64,000 nt of DNA from Diphasiastrum complanatum (GCA_029204225.1 CM055097.1:5523620-5587619); one strand, 5' to 3'; positions 34,240 through 48,013 are shown, counted from the stretch's first letter. Made by a program: numbers and translations. Notes: generated by a model from the letters alone, not told the origin.

Positions 34240-34864
34240 AGTTAAAGTAGATCCAATCACTTGGACTATCAAGCCAATAGTCCATAGAGAGGATGATGAT
34301 TCATCAACACCGGATCATACCTGTGATCAACAAGTGAAGACTCTAGGAGTTCACTATGACTCTCAAACCGACATGTTGGAGCTAGAGCGAGAGTATCTCA
34401 AGGCCCACAAGAGACCTTTTAAGAATTACATTTATACCTTGGAGCGTAATATCTCTAAGGAGAAAACGACAATGCAAAGAGACCACGATAATTTTGTAGC
34501 CCAATAGGCAGCCCTGGAGCTCAAAGTTCAGCAAGCAAAACAACAAGTGTAGGAAATCTAGGCAATCTAGGCTGCACTTAATCAGATGGTCAATACTGTG
34601 AAGGAAGAGACACTGGCCACTCAAAAACTTCAAAAGAAGAAGGTCGATTACTATAAGGATCTCTCAACCAAGTCGATCCAATTGTACATGGATCAACAAA
34701 AAACTCATGAGGCCACACTCACGACAAAGGATATTGAGTTGGCAACCCTATGCACCATGCTCCAAGAGGGTGAGCGGGCTCTCAAAGACATTGACAACGA
34801 GCTGAGAATTTTTAAGAGATTCATTTCCATGCTAGAATTCTCCACTACTCTAGACGGTAATTAA
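34240..34864 (+). pseudogene. Coiled-coil segment of element G
   Basis: A charged Lys/Glu/Leu/Gln-rich stretch with heptads, broken by TAGs at about 34507 and 34550-34570. The last 92 codons (34586-34864) are open. It corresponds to the coiled coil at 31060 in layout. Confidence 0.5.
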
Positions 34865-35129
34865 CCTTTTATTTTTCAATATCTTATTAGACTAGTATTT
34901 TATTATTTTTCTCTGCCATTTCTGGCTCCTCCCTCTCAACTTCTTCACATTTATTAGCTTGCATCGGAGGCCAGGCCAATAAGAATATTTTTGTTTTTGT
35001 CGTCCTTACTGGCTTCGTCCAAATTAAGGACTTTGGCTACTTTTGCGATGTTTTTGGGATTCTCTACTCCATTTTATTGTTGGCCTTTGCGACATAATAT
35101 TCAATTTTCCTTAGGATCGACGCTTCCAA

Positions 35130-36491
35130 TTGGAGCTAGATCACATGCATGAACCCCCTCTCTTTGTTCCACCCCCATTTACCTTCACCTTCACAACAAA
35201 TACAGATATGATACGCACCGGAGTACAAGCCTGTAGGACCACCAGAGAAGCCATCAAACACCCTTGCAGATTACATCAAGCACTGCCACAACTGCCACCG
35301 CCCTTTCAGAAGCCCTCCGCCTTGTCTACGAGCTCCGCACCCTCTATTATGACTGCCACCAATACCATCTAGCCACTCTAATCCTCTGCTATAACGCGGC
35401 CATGGCACACTGTAATGCCATTGTCCAAGATCCATCCATCCACCATCCCTACACCATCTTTGACTTTTCATTCATCGAATCCATTTCTACCACCAAGATC
35501 TTTAGTATGCCGAATAGGCCGAAAGCACCACCTCCACCTTCCACATAACCTCAACATGCCCACCACCACCTTCTCGCCCTCCTCCTCGTGCCGCATCACC
35601 ACCTCACACCACCTCGCCTCATGCCCCTTTCCCACCACCTATCATTTCATCACCCCCTAGAACTGATCATCCATCCACCTCCACAGTTCTCCCTTATACT
35701 GATGACACCCCATGGTGGACCTTCGGACGTACATCAGTACTACTACCAAAAGATCTTCACAGTACCTGATTCAAAGTGACCGGACCTCTTCGTCAAGAAA
35801 TATCCAAATGTTACGACAATAGGTGGTTACAAAATGCCAAACAAGCTAGAAGAGCTCCTGAAGTTGACATTGACCAATCTCATTTCCTTTCTGCGTCCTC
35901 AAATAGAATGGTGGAACGGTGGTGCTCATGAGCTGCCCTGAGCTGATCAAGGAATATCTCCAAGCTCCAGTGGCAATAAGGGCATATCCTACATACCATC
36001 TGATGCCCAGGAGAAGAGCATGGATGACAATGAAGACTCCGAGAGTTGGGGCCCACAACTGGCTGATAATAAAATCTGAATAGAGTTGGAAAACATCAGT
36101 CGACTTCACCAAGGCCCTCAATCGGTTTATGACCGACGCGATTAACTCTCCAGATTCCATTATTAAAAAAGCCTATTATAATATGGAGACTCTTCTTACC
36201 GCCGCAAAGGTAGATACCAGGTGGGATATGTTCTTCGGAGAGTTCTGTTTCAATCCAAACAAAAGCTTCAAGTTGAAGATAATCGAGAATAAGTTCCCTC
36301 TATACCGGACCTACCATCGCCTATCTGCAATAATTTTTGTCAATATAGCAAGGTTAGAACGATGGTATACGATGAGATTCATGGAAATATGCACTCGACG
36401 TTTCGCTCTCGCAATCCATAACGCGCAGTTCATTGTGGTCCCGTTTCATCCGCATGGTCGCCACGACCCACCGTCAACTTCGAGATGCTGA
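35130..36491 (+). pseudogene. Pro/His-rich linker and C-terminal domain of element G
   Basis: Low-complexity Pro/His/Thr-rich coding (35130-35700) leads to a C-terminal domain at about 36100-36490 with KALNRF, WDMFFGEFCFNPNK and an ERWYTMRF segment. These align with the domain at 32220-32600. Frameshifts are frequent. Function unknown; shared domain defines the family. Confidence 0.5.
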
Positions 36492-37469
36492 AGACAGGAA
36501 GTGCAAACAACTTGACCATGCTCAATGATATACTTATCTATCAACTGTATTCTCCATTCAAAAAAAAAAATCTATTTGATGAAAAAAAAAAAGCAAAGAA
36601 AAAGAAGTCCCACAAAAAGAATCAAAGGACTCACTTTTACTTTCTTGTTTTTCATCGTTTGTTTTGTTTTCTCTTTTTTATTTATTTTTTATTTCCTCTA
36701 TCTGTTTGTATATACAGTTTCTCTGATTTTTTTTTCCCCTTTTATTGCTAATTATTGTCACCCAAATTTTTTTCCTCCCTTTTCATCACTTCTCACCTCC
36801 CCCTCTCATCTATACCCCTTTCACCTTCCTTTGCAACGGTTTCACATTGCCACGCACGCCAATGCCAAAGACATACGCAAGTGCCAAGGGACTGTCACCA
36901 AATTCGCAATGGGGGCATGTTAGACCGTGAAGATTCTTCTAACTGATTTTGGTTATCAAAAGAGAATAATGAATATCAAGCAACAGAGTCGAGCCACTGA
37001 ACTACCACGAAGAGCATCGACAAATCACAGATAAAGGCGCTCCAAAATCTATATATACTGGGCCAATGCCAGAGAAGTCGACAAGTAGTGGACTGGCCAA
37101 TCAACAAAAACAAAGCCCAACACCTCACCACCATATTTTACGACAATAGGACTAAAAGCATGGCCGAGTTGGCATAAAGACTTGGATCTATGTAGAATGT
37201 AATGTCAGACACTTGTAGAAGGTGCATTGTACTCGTAAGCCTATGGAACATGTAGTGGGTATTCTCTGTCCACCTTCAACCCTAGATCCAAGCACACAAG
37301 CATCAAGGAGATGAAGCTGATTAACTAGTTGTCATGCGGAGATTCATTCCCATGAGACCGACAACATAGTTCATAATCCAGCAAATGCACGTGATTCATG
37401 TCTAACACTAAGCATTAACACTAAGATCCCTTAACACTAGCAATTAATACTACATCCACATCAAAGATA

Positions 37470-37557
<88 letters not shown>

Positions 37558-37993
37558 CCAAAGATAACCATGTATAGGCATGAATGAGATAAGAGAGAGA
37601 GAATGTCTTCTCTTCCCACAAGTTACATCCTTTTATAACAGGTCCAAACCTAAATTCAAACTTTGGTTTCCCTCCATAATAAAAAACCTAGCATTAATGA
37701 GGACTAGATTCTAATTCAAACTTGAATTTCTAAAACTCGTGTTCTATAGTTTCCCACACTTTCCAAAAGTGTTTATTCAAATGCTTTTAGACTAATATAA
37801 CTTTGAAAAGTCAAACTCTAAGTCTAATATGAAAATTGACCTCAATTGCCAAATATACAAATATGACCAAAATAGTAAAACTAGTTGAAATCTTTCACAA
37901 ACACAACTTAAACGAAAATAATAAGCAAATAGAAAACACAATTAAAAATAAGAGATAAGAGTAGTTTGTGAGATTTTGTTTTTCTTTCTTTTT
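36492..37993. other. Element G 3' end, CT microsatellite, no gene
   Basis: A GTGCCAAGGGAC tract at 36881 and TGTTAGACC at 36918 may mark the next LTR start, by analogy with 32695. An 80-bp (CT)n run lies at 37474-37553. Nothing coding. Confidence 0.4.
37474..37553. repeat. (CT)n microsatellite, 80 bp
   Basis: Forty uninterrupted CT dinucleotides. The open frames across it are artefacts. Confidence 0.98.
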
Positions 37994-38428
37994 TTATGTC
38001 CTTGTGGCCCAATCATGTCTTGCCATAGTAGATTCAATGTAGCATACATCACTAGAACCAAAAAATAAATTTATTTTATTATTATTAAGAGGATTTGGAC
38101 TTCCCGTCAGGTAGGTTGCAAGCACACTATTGGTTAGTATGTGATGTCCGTGATTTGACGCCTCGAACTGCTCCTTTAGCACATCCCATGTCTGTCTGGG
38201 TGTAATAGCATCACAAATGTGGGTAATGATGTGATCTTTCACTGACAAGTTAATGAAGGTCAAAGCTTTCCTCATCTTTTTGTCGACCACTTTGATGTCT
38301 GTTTCATTTGGCGGCCTTCTCTCACCACTTGTGACGACTTTCCACATGTCTTTCTCCATCAATATGTTTTTCATTTTGAATTTCCACACTGCATAGTTGG
38401 AAATCCCGTCCAATTTGCTACTTTTCAC
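37994..38428 (-). pseudogene. Copia gag N-terminal fragment
   Basis: A 144-codon frame with the UBN2-type gag pattern (SNYAVWKFKMKNILME, then TWDVLKEQFEA). The remainder is absent. It faces away from the plus-strand RT/RNase H fragment at 38.5 kb and is a different Copia lineage from A, B and C. Confidence 0.75.
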
Positions 38429-38509
38429 TCAAAATAGACTCTCCCATGTTTGCCATCGCAAAACTGCTTGAAACTTCTGCCTTAGGCTAAGAACAGTATG
38501 TCGAGGCCA

Positions 38510-39200
38510 AGGGCTGGAAATCAGAAGAGATCGAACAAATGGCGAAATGCACTTGAGTCAGTCAGAATACGCCAGAAAAGTGCTGAAGCAGTACCACATG
38601 ATGGACTGCAAAGAGAAAGCCACACCAATGATAGCTGGAAGCAAGCTCACAAAATAGGATTGCCCAAAAACAGAAGAGAAAGAACAGATGATGGCAGGTA
38701 TACCCTACCAGAATTTAATCGGTGGTCTGATGTACTTGACAATTTGTACCAAACCCGATCTGGCTTGCTCTGTTTACGCATTGAGCCAATTCTCCTCAAA
38801 TCCTAGTATGGCACATTGGCAAATGGCCAAATGAATCCTACAGTATCTGAAGGGTACCCAAAATATGAGATTAACCTACAGAGTTGAGAATGTAGGTTGC
38901 AAGATTAATGCGGTAGTGTGGCTGCGGATGATGTTGGAGGCAATCGGGATACCACAAGAGGGGCCAAGCACGATGATGATGGACTCCCAGAGTGCCATCT
39001 ATATGTCCCAGGATCCTGTCTTCCATTCAAAGACGAAGCACATTCCTCTGAAGTATCATCACATTCGAGATTTGATCTCGAAAGGAGAGCTCCAGGTCCA
39101 GTATATTAAATCAAAAAATATGATTGCAAATTTGCTCACAAAACCGCTCGACAAGCCACTCTTTGTCAAACAAAGAAAGGCAATTGGATTAAACGAATAA
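38510..39200 (+). pseudogene. Copia H, RT C-terminus and RNase H (inverted half)
   Basis: Reads LEIRRDRTNGEMHLSQ, then a SVYALSQFSSNPSMAHW block, a shortened RNase H with MDSQSAIYMSQDPVFHSKTKHIP and LLTKPLDKP, ending TGLNE-like before the LTR. Stops and frameshifts are present and the middle of RNase H is deleted. It is the missing 3' half of the minus-strand Copia at 44.9-48.9 kb. Confidence 0.85.
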
Positions 39201-39222
39201 AGCTGCAAGGTTCAAGAGGGAG

Positions 39223-40010
39223 TGTCAGAATTGGTGAACTCCTGCAACTTTGTCCCAGCACGAACAAGACACGAAGGTCGAACGAGAACGATTCGCAACA
39301 GTCAACGTGTCTTTGACTCGAAGCACGAACGATTCGTGAATCAATTGTGAATCGTAAACACACCTCCAGGACCACTAAGCGCAAAATGGACGCCAAACAA
39401 AAACAACGAAAAGAACGAAAACATACGAAGAGAAATCTTTCATGCTGCCAGTTGACAGCTCAACGGGCTTCATGCCCAACTGAAATGAATAGCAACGACG
39501 GAGACTAACTAACTAGTTGATTAGCGTTAACTAGTCTTTTTATTCTACGTTTAGCTATCTTGTAAACTCCACACATTGGAGGTATAAACGATCCTCTCTG
39601 AATCATAACCAAAGAGAGAGAGAAAAAAAGTGATGAAAATTTTACAGAGATCTGTAAGAAACAAAGAGAGACATAGCGAATAGAGTAAGAAAACAAAAAT
39701 GCCATAGTTGTGCATGAAAGTCTGCTAACGAACAGAACACAACAAAAGAGCAGAGAGTCAATCCGCCAACGAGCGAGACACTGACGATCTTGCTCTAAAA
39801 CCAAACTGACAATATAGTCACTCTATTTTGTGTATCTCTTGGCCTTGTGCTGTGTCTCTTGATTGCTAGAATAAAATACGTTCTGTGATGTGTAGTCGAG
39901 TATCTGGGATCCCGTAAGAGCTTCCGCACGAAAAGAAAAGTCAAAGATAGAAAATTGTTCGCGAATCAGAAGAGAGAGGATGAACACGAAACGAAAAAGC
40001 TTCCACGACA
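39223..40010 (+). repeat. 3' LTR of Copia H
   Basis: Begins TGTCAGAATTGG after the purine tract CAAGAGGGAG; ends CTTCCACGACA. Its reverse complement matches 48079-48862 with roughly 10% divergence in the part I compared. Followed at once by ATAAA. Confidence 0.92.
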
Positions 40011-40015
40011 ATAAA
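40011..40015 (+). repeat. Target-site duplication of Copia H, inverted-half copy
   Basis: ATAAA directly after the LTR. The reverse complement of 48863-48867 at the outer edge of the other LTR is also ATAAA. Confidence 0.8.
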
Positions 40016-41000
40016 AGGGCCCTTCTAAAAAATACTTTTTTGTTATTTCCAATGTCCATTTGGTAAAATCACAACTATCCAAAGTGGCTTCATCATTATG
40101 TAGATCGTCAAATCCATAAAATAAAGCTAAACTTTACCAAAATTCAATATTGCCGCCAAAAGCAAGTTGTGAGCATTTTATTGGTTGGCTTGTGCTGCCC
40201 ATGAAAGATTACGTGTCCAAACCACCCCACTTGGGTTAAATGTTGGGACGAATGTCTACTAACAAATTATGTTGACAATGAAAACTAGACAACATAAAGA
40301 TAATTGCAATAGTGAATGAGGCTAAATATTCGTAAATTTCTCTATAACATAAAGCAGACAAAAAAATGAGAGGTATTCGAATATGTGGTGAGTCATCTCT
40401 TATATATGGTGAATAATCTCTTTTATGTGGTGAGTCATCTCTTTTTATACTAGAAATCAAAGTACATGCATTAAACTACTAAGCCAAGCAAATAATCCTT
40501 AGTGGGCTAACACCCATTAACTACTTCATCCCTTAACATAATAATCATTAAATTGCAAAGTTCTTGAAAGCTTATACACATTCACCAAATATGAAAAAGA
40601 TATCTATTGACAATTCAAACATTTAGTAGTGGTTGTGGTTCCTTGCGAACTTCTTTTCTAGGAACATGGGTCATCCAACAACCTATGTTTCCGGTTAGAA
40701 ACTATAACTAATGTTAGTTGTAAGAAAACTAATGGAATTGTGTCCTCCTACATCAATCGTATGTAATTCTTTCTTGGCATGCACATGTGAATCTCATCAA
40801 TCCTCATACATCAAACATATTTATTTCTTTTTTTGGCATGCATGGCTTGCTTTTAAGCCATAAGACTCTATCTTTATCAGAATCTGAAACATGAAACTAA
40901 CATGTATCATGTGCTTGGTGAATGCATTGATTCCTTGACTACTCTCATGGTTATTGTCAACGTGACTATTAAAAGTTAAAAATTGGTTAAAAAACATAGT
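40016..41000. other. No gene; small tandem repeat
   Basis: Three imperfect 22-bp units (GTGGTGAGTCATCTCTTWTAT) at about 40384-40447. Otherwise AT-rich intergenic DNA. Confidence 0.5.
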
Positions 41001-41500
41001 TGTTGGGAAAATATTTGCACAGAAACAAATGAGCCTATAAAAAAAACAACAGTAAAATTCTAGAGATTAAATTAGGTGCGAGGGCCATGGCATCCTATGT
41101 GTGTAAGCCCACAACCCAATGAGCACATTTGTAAAGTGTAAAATATTGTTACTTAGAATAAAATAGACTTGGGCCTTGTAAATAAAGTAATAAGAAAAAG
41201 CCCAAAGTCTAAGTTACATGGTTCTAAGTTTGAGTCAAAGTCAAATGGTGGTGGATGAAATGTGCTACGCTGTGCACCATTAGATCTTTTGTGTTTCTTT
41301 GAGGGCTTGGATTTCAATCCTTGCAATGTTCAAGTAGCCAATAGTATCAAAGGGGCAAGGGCCTCCCCAAGAATAAAAAGGCACCTCTTGTATAGCAATA
41401 TCCTAGACTCGTATTGCTACAATGTGTGCTTGAGCCTCTTCTGATCCTACACTATCCTCTCCTTGCTTCACTACGATACTTGAGGCTGGTCCATGTGGGA
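41001..41500 (+). repeat. LTR of family E, second copy (right end approximate)
   Basis: Starts TGTTGGGAAAATATTTGC and shares the GCGAGGGCCATGGCATCC, CCCAATGAGCACA and AGACTTGGGCC blocks with 32695 onward. Has a CCAAT box (GTAGCCAATAG at about 41334) and AATAAAAAGG TATA-like site. Confidence 0.6.
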
Positions 41501-41818
41501 TTTCCCAAGCAAATTGATCATAAATTCAAGATCTACCATTGTGACTAGTTTTTGTCTACAATTTGAGTGATGTTTGTTATGATCATATGTTTTCTTGTAA
41601 TCAATCATTGGTTCTGAAGGTGCTGGTATAGTATTCAGGTCTGCACAGGCCTAACATTCACACGTGTGAAGGATTTTGCATGATTTTGGAGGAGGTCAAG
41701 CCGAAATCACTAGTTTGTTTTGTGTTCTAGCTTTGTGATCTCAATTTGATTTTAATTAGGTGCTTTATCCATCATTTTTAAAGTTTATTGGAGTTTAATT
41801 GCTATTATTTTAATAGTT

Positions 41819-42327
41819 ATGAGGCTCAAAAACACATACGATCATATTTTCAAAAATAATTTCACAACTATGCTAGAGCATAAGGAGAGGGGTCTTGTTC
41901 CTCCCAAGCACAAGAAAAAGCAAAGTAAGCCAAGGAGGGCACGCCATGTGCATGATCGTGAGATGTCATCTCTCTCGCCATCTGCAATTGTGCATGAAGA
42001 ATAATCTTTCAAGGCTTCAGAGTTAGGGAGTCCCCCACCACCCTTAGATGGCATAGCTTGAGTTCTTCATCGCACAATTCTCAGGATCTCAACGATATTA
42101 TTCACAAAATCGTACTTAATGATGACACAGCTTCCTCAGTGGGGAGACAATATAGAAGTCTTTTTGTAAGATGTCTTATAGATCCCAAGGAGTCATTTTT
42201 TAACTCTGAGAGATATATAGCTTTTGACAAGTATATAGCTAGGAAAATAAATAATCTCAAAGAGCAATTCCAGTTTTGCCTAAAAGAAATTAATTATGTA
42301 AATCATGTAATTACTCAATTTTCCTGA
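41819..42327 (+). pseudogene. Short unknown ORFs after the 41-kb LTR
   Basis: Two short frames: 41819-42004 (61 codons, very Lys/Arg-rich, probably nucleic-acid binding) and 42058-42327 (89 codons, Ser-rich start then Lys/Phe/Asn-rich). They lie where an internal region would follow the LTR. No family recognised; low confidence that they are real genes. Confidence 0.25.
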
Positions 42328-44904
42328 TGAGTTAAGAAAAGAAACCTCATACATTTATGATCCTATCATCGAAGCTGCTCAATAAAAAAATCACCAAGAA
42401 AGTTGATATTGTATCCCAATTTTTTGGACACAATTTGGATAAGCAATTGATAGTGGAAAAGTTTTTTAATCACACAATCCCAAGGACAGAAATCTACATC
42501 ACTCCATATTGTAAATAGTAAGTGATGTTTGAAAATATTAGCATATGTGCAGAAACAAATTCAAACACTTGAAGTTGATCTGGGAATCAAATGCTAGTCT
42601 TCAAGCTGCTGAGCCGTCCCCTAGCATAAGGGCAAATACTAGATATCCTAATAGTTGAAGCTTTGATCCAATGATCAGTAATTGAGCCTCAATTCCAACC
42701 GATAAGGCTGGCAGAGCGCCAAAAGCTGTAAAAGAAAAGGATCAAAGCAATCACTTAGTTGGGAAATTAGTAAATTTGAGTTCCGCATTGAATTTCATTT
42801 GTTTGTAGCAAACATTGGAGTGTACATGTGATTTGTTACTTTGGCATCAATAACTCTGTACCCTCAATAAGACAATGCCTTCAGTTGTGGGGAATTGCTA
42901 TCCGCAACGTGAAAGCATTTTTGGAGTGGTATCTAATCCAGTCTCCTTCATAATCTCTAAGACTTATAATACGTGAGGTAAATATATTTGACTCTGGTAT
43001 CTTAATATTGTAGTAGTGGTGCATTTTTTTCTAATCATGGAGTATATTTTAATCCATTAACTCAATGCTTTGTATTTTACAGTTCCAATGCGCACATATA
43101 TCAATGAATGATATATACTCATTTTGATAGGAGATGATCAACAGTTTTCTCACACATGCAAGGTCATGCCCCCCTCCAACATCAAATGAGAGATAGTCTC
43201 TTCAGAGATTTTGCCTTATAGAGAATACAGAGATGTAAAAAGTATAGATATGGAAATATACTTCAAATTTTTATGTAGTAATGCATTGTGAATACCAAAA
43301 GGTTTCATAGAAACTCACAAACAGTTGAAAATTTTCCAATATACATGTACTCTTGAAAAGATATTTATATTGATATTTGAGAAAATTTGTGCATCTTTTC
43401 AATTATGTCAAATTCAACATTACCATGTTTATTTCATGCTCACTCTATGATCTGAATTCCTACTTCAAGGTCTTTGCATTTGATTTTGTCGTCGTGTCTA
43501 TCTGCACAAGAAAAAGAGATATCAATTTTCATAATAAATTTTAGAGCCTTCACATCGAGCATAATGAACCAAAACATTCATACATTGATAAACATGGTCT
43601 TCATACCAATTTTTCATTCGCAATGAAATTGACATACTATGAAATATCATGCCAACAAACTCCAATTCTGCTCGACCTCAATAGTAGCAAGAATATCTCT
43701 ATTTTGCATTATATTGATATGGATGTGATCGATGTGTTCAATGTTATCCAAGCCTCGATCTAATGGGACCCATATGCTATTTTTTTTTCCATTATTGATA
43801 ATGGAATATCAAGCTAAGCATTTGCTTTTGTGTATTGTATCAGAAACATATGGATGAATATTAAATTTTGATTCTACATTTGATATCTCCATTGGACTTG
43901 TGATCCCAACCTTTGTTCATAAGTTTCATTAAAAAGACATCTGGTGGACTTTTACAAACAAACAATGTGAGGTTTTGACACATCTGACTATTTGCGAGAA
44001 ATCCACAAATGCAGATATTGGAACAAACCAATTTAGATCACATTTTTGGATCCAATACTAATTTTGAGTGACTTTTGTATATTTGTATATAACTTGAACT
44101 AAAAAGACTCTGATACATTGTTGTTAGGTGCAATCCACTCATTACTTTGAAACACATATTCTAGTTTTGTTGCTCCTCCATTCAAATCTAGAATATATAT
44201 AGCATCATAAAACCAGAATCTACAAGTTCTTTTTTAGTTTGTCTTTTATACTATAATTTGCCAATTTCTGAATGGACAACGTCTATAATATTGGAAAGAT
44301 AATTTACATGTTCATGTTCATGTACATTTGATGGATAAAATCTGCAATACAAAAAACCATTGTAAGTTTTCATTGTTAAATATAGCTACATGGTAGAGTT
44401 GAAAATTAAAGTCATTTAAAATTTTATAATAATTATAGTTACACTTTGCAAGGATTCATCGAATTCACATTCAGTTCCAAATGCATGTAAACATGTTGAA
44501 CAAAGACACTTGAAATGGATTGTCCACTTGGGAATACTATAAAGTCAAGAATCATGGCATACGATTTGTATTTTTTTTCCTTCTTTTTTTTTGATGGAAA
44601 GCTCCTCTTATTGATAAATTCATCAATAACCAAGAAGCTTTTTGATATTCATGGGCAATCCAAGTACCATCATCCTCCTTCTCATTGCAAAAAATTACAG
44701 AGCTGATTGAGGATCTTGTCTCGTTGTTGGCATACCTTGAAAAGTTAATTTCAATCTCTACTAAACTTGAGGGCATTACAGGAGCTAAAGCATTATTGTT
44801 TCGTGCTTCATTGAAGTAATTACTATGCTGCAAATCATGAAAAAATAAAGAAGACTATAACTTGAGGTTAGCAGATGTCTTGTAATTTAACTTTGGTTTA
44901 ACCA
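42328..44904. other. No gene recognised
   Basis: AT-rich sequence with scattered stops. A 93-codon minus-strand frame at 44552-44833 resembles no family I know. This stretch is inferred to be original flank of Copia H, flipped by the inversion. Confidence 0.4.
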
Positions 44905-47900
44905 ACATAGTATGTCCTTTTAACTAGAACAAGCGAATTTGAGCAGCCTTGTTGCTTCTCCAATATTTGTGATTTTGTAGCTTTCAAAAATATGACTCTT
45001 CGTGTCTTTGATCAACATCAAGGAATTTCCTATCATCAGCGAATCATCCACAAAAATGGTCAATATCACAAAATCCTTTCCTACTATTTTGATGTAGACA
45101 TTGTAGTCTGGTTGAGTAGGATTGAAGTCTAGAGACTTCAGAAGACCATCAAGCTTTTTGTACCAGGCTCGTGATGCCTGTTTTAGACCGTAGATGCATC
45201 TCTACAATCGACAGACATATTGTCTGTTGTCGGGGTCTTCATAGCCTTCAGGTTGCTTCATGAAGATTTTCTCCTCTAGATCTCCGTGGAGAAAGGCTGT
45301 TTTCATGTCAATCTGGTGAATTTCCATATTGTACTATGTGGCGTATGCAAGGAGTAGCCTTATGCTTGTCATCTTTACCATGGGCAAATATGTGTCGAAA
45401 TAGTCGACACCATATCTCTACGTGTAGCCCTTTGTGACAAGCCTTGCATTGTAGCGGCCAATAGTGCCATCTGATTTTTGCTTTTTCTTGTACACCCACT
45501 TGCAGTCGACTATTTTTCTGTTTTCTGGCAGTGGCTCTAATGTCCATGCCTCGTTTTGCCTCATCGACTCGATCTCCTCTGACACTGCTTGCTTCCAAAA
45601 TTCTCACTCTGGACTCTAGATAGCTTCTTGGTATGTTGCTGGCTCTTCTGTGAAGCTGCAGTACTCAAACTGCGTTTCTTCACTCCATTGAAGATTGTCA
45701 AAATAGCGGTTTGGAGCTCTTCTTTGTCTTGTTGACCTTCGAGGTTCGTTTCGTCGTTGCTCGAACATTTTTTGTTCGTGGGGTCGATCCTCTGCTTCCT
45801 AGTGCTCTAGAATTTGGGGCTCTGCATTCTGATTTGATGTATGTCCTCGATCTCTCTCTTGAATAGGCAGTAGTGTGAAGATCTCATGGCCTCTTTCATC
45901 TTTCAGTCCAGGGAATGTGGACTTGTCAAACTTCACATCTCTGCTCGAAACAACCTTCTTCGTGGTTGGATCGTAGAGTCTGTACACATGTGTTCCGTTC
46001 GAGTAGTCGACCATGATTGTTTGTTTGGATTTGTTATCGAGCTTGCTTCTCTTTTCCTTTGGAATGTGCTTGTATGCTGCACATCCAAACACTCGTACGT
46101 ATGACAGATCAGACTTTCCGCTTGTCCACATTTCGTATGGTGTTTTGTTCTCGGCCCAGACCTTGCAATTGAGTCTGTGCCATCATGCATATGGCTCCTT
46201 CAACTAGCATTCTTTTTTTTTTTCTGCCACACCGTTGTATTTTGGTGTATATGTAGGAGTGAATTGGTGTTCAATCTCCTGTTCTTTGTAGAATCTTGAG
46301 AATTCTGTGCTTTTGTATTCACCTCCATTGTCAGATCTGTATCTTTTTTGAGGTGTGTCGCTCTACGAATGCCACAAACTTCTTGAAAGAATCAAATACT
46401 TCAGATATCTTCTTCAAGTAGTAGATCATGGTCATTCAGCTGTAATCATCTATGAACGTTAGAAAATATCTCGAACCTGAGAGCGAATATGTTTTTATCG
46501 GTCCACACACATCAGAGTGGACGAGCTCAAGAACTTCTTTGGCTCTTCTTCCCTCGTGTGTGAATGGATTCCGATGTTGCTTGCCTTTTTGACAAGCTTC
46601 GCAGAACTCAGCCTCGGGCCTTGAAATCTTGAGACTTGTGACAATGTCCTTTCTACTCATGTCATACAGGCTCCGCATGTTCAGATGATACATTCTTCTA
46701 TGCCAGAGCTGATCTTCATTTTCTGAAGGATTTAATATGCTTTCAGAGTTGCTAAGTATTTTGGCCTGGTAGAGATTTCATTCTCTGCATCCGACCATCA
46801 ACAACTTGTTTGTCGTCTTCTCGATCATACGGCAAGTGTTGCCGTCGAACAAAACTCGAATGCCTAGATCTGTCATCTTGGAGACAAATAGTAGATCCTT
46901 TCTGAGTGAGGGCACATAGAGTGCTCCTGGCAGTTTTGCTTGGCCTGACAGTGTTCGTAGCAGTAGAGAGCCGATGCCTTTGACATCGTGTCTACTTCCA
47001 TCGCCTAGAGTCACTGCTCTGTCATTTTCGAGTTCGCAAAAGTTGATCAAGATCTTCTTGTTATGTGAGATGTTGCTCATGAATCGATGACTACATTGTA
47101 GTCATGTTCAGAGTAGCTTGTCAAAGCTTCGTCGAGTATTGTGAAAGCTTCGTCACCTCTTTTAGCATCCTTTGATGACTCTGCAACGTTTGTTTTCAGC
47201 TTTGTTTTTCCTTTTTGGGTTGAATCTGCAGTCATATGCAAAATGCCCTTTCTTCTTGCAGTGCATGCAAGGTATTGCTGGATTGAACCAGCATTTGTTG
47301 GCCGTATGGCTTGGTTTGTGGTAGTGATCGCAGGAAGAAGATTGTTGATTTGAGGACTTCGTCTTCTTGAATCTTGGCTTGTTTTTTGTTCTTCTTCTTT
47401 CCTTTTGTGAAGAGAGCCTTCTCTTGATCACTGCTTCCCTCTCCTTCATCTCTCATCAGTCTCTCATCCGCAACAAGACTGACTGCTTTGTCGAATGTCA
47501 TATCTGGTAGACTCAATATGAGCATTTCAGCGACTGATAGGACGTCGATAGAGATTTCATGAAGTACATCAGCTGTTGTGGTGCTGGGACCTGGTGCTCC
47601 TGTCTTGATGCAATGAGTTGAGCGAAGATCGTTCTGATCTTCTCAACGTGCTGATCTAACTGGTTGCCATCCCATCGTATGGATTACAGTTGATTGTGAA
47701 GGTGCATGACTAAAGCTATAGTCCTCACTTCATACTGCTTTAATCTTTCCCACGTTGCATGGCTGCTTTCGCAGTCTTCAATCTGCATGAGTAGATCTTC
47801 ATTTATGGACGAAACGATGATCGCCATTGTGTGCTTATCCTTTCTGATCCATTCAGCTCTCCTCGGGTCTCCCTCTGGAGGCTGCACCTCTGAGAGCTCG

Positions 47901-48013
47901 GTCACCGACCAAATGCCTTCACCCTTCAGGAGTGTTTTGATTTTGAATTTCCAGATTCTGTAATTTGCACCCTCAAGGCTGATTGCTACTCTGGTTTGGA
48001 TTGTCGTAGCCAT
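44905..48013 (-). pseudogene. Copia H gag, protease, integrase and RT N-terminal half
   Basis: Gag starts at 48013. A zinc-knuckle pair lies at about 47230-47330 (one degenerate: CDHYHK). The protease motif at 47077-47085 reads Asp-Ser-stop (GGA to TGA). Integrase zinc residues and HSDV are readable at about 46500-46700. RT starts with CKWVYKKKQKSDG and reaches FVDD at 45043-45054. A CAG-to-TAG change hits the KGYTQ motif. Sequence similarity to Copia stops at about 44905, just after a GEA motif in RT. Confidence 0.88.

Noticed and set aside
37421-37621. Arg-Glu repeat ORF on the minus strand
   Set aside because: Translation of the (CT)n microsatellite; no gene.
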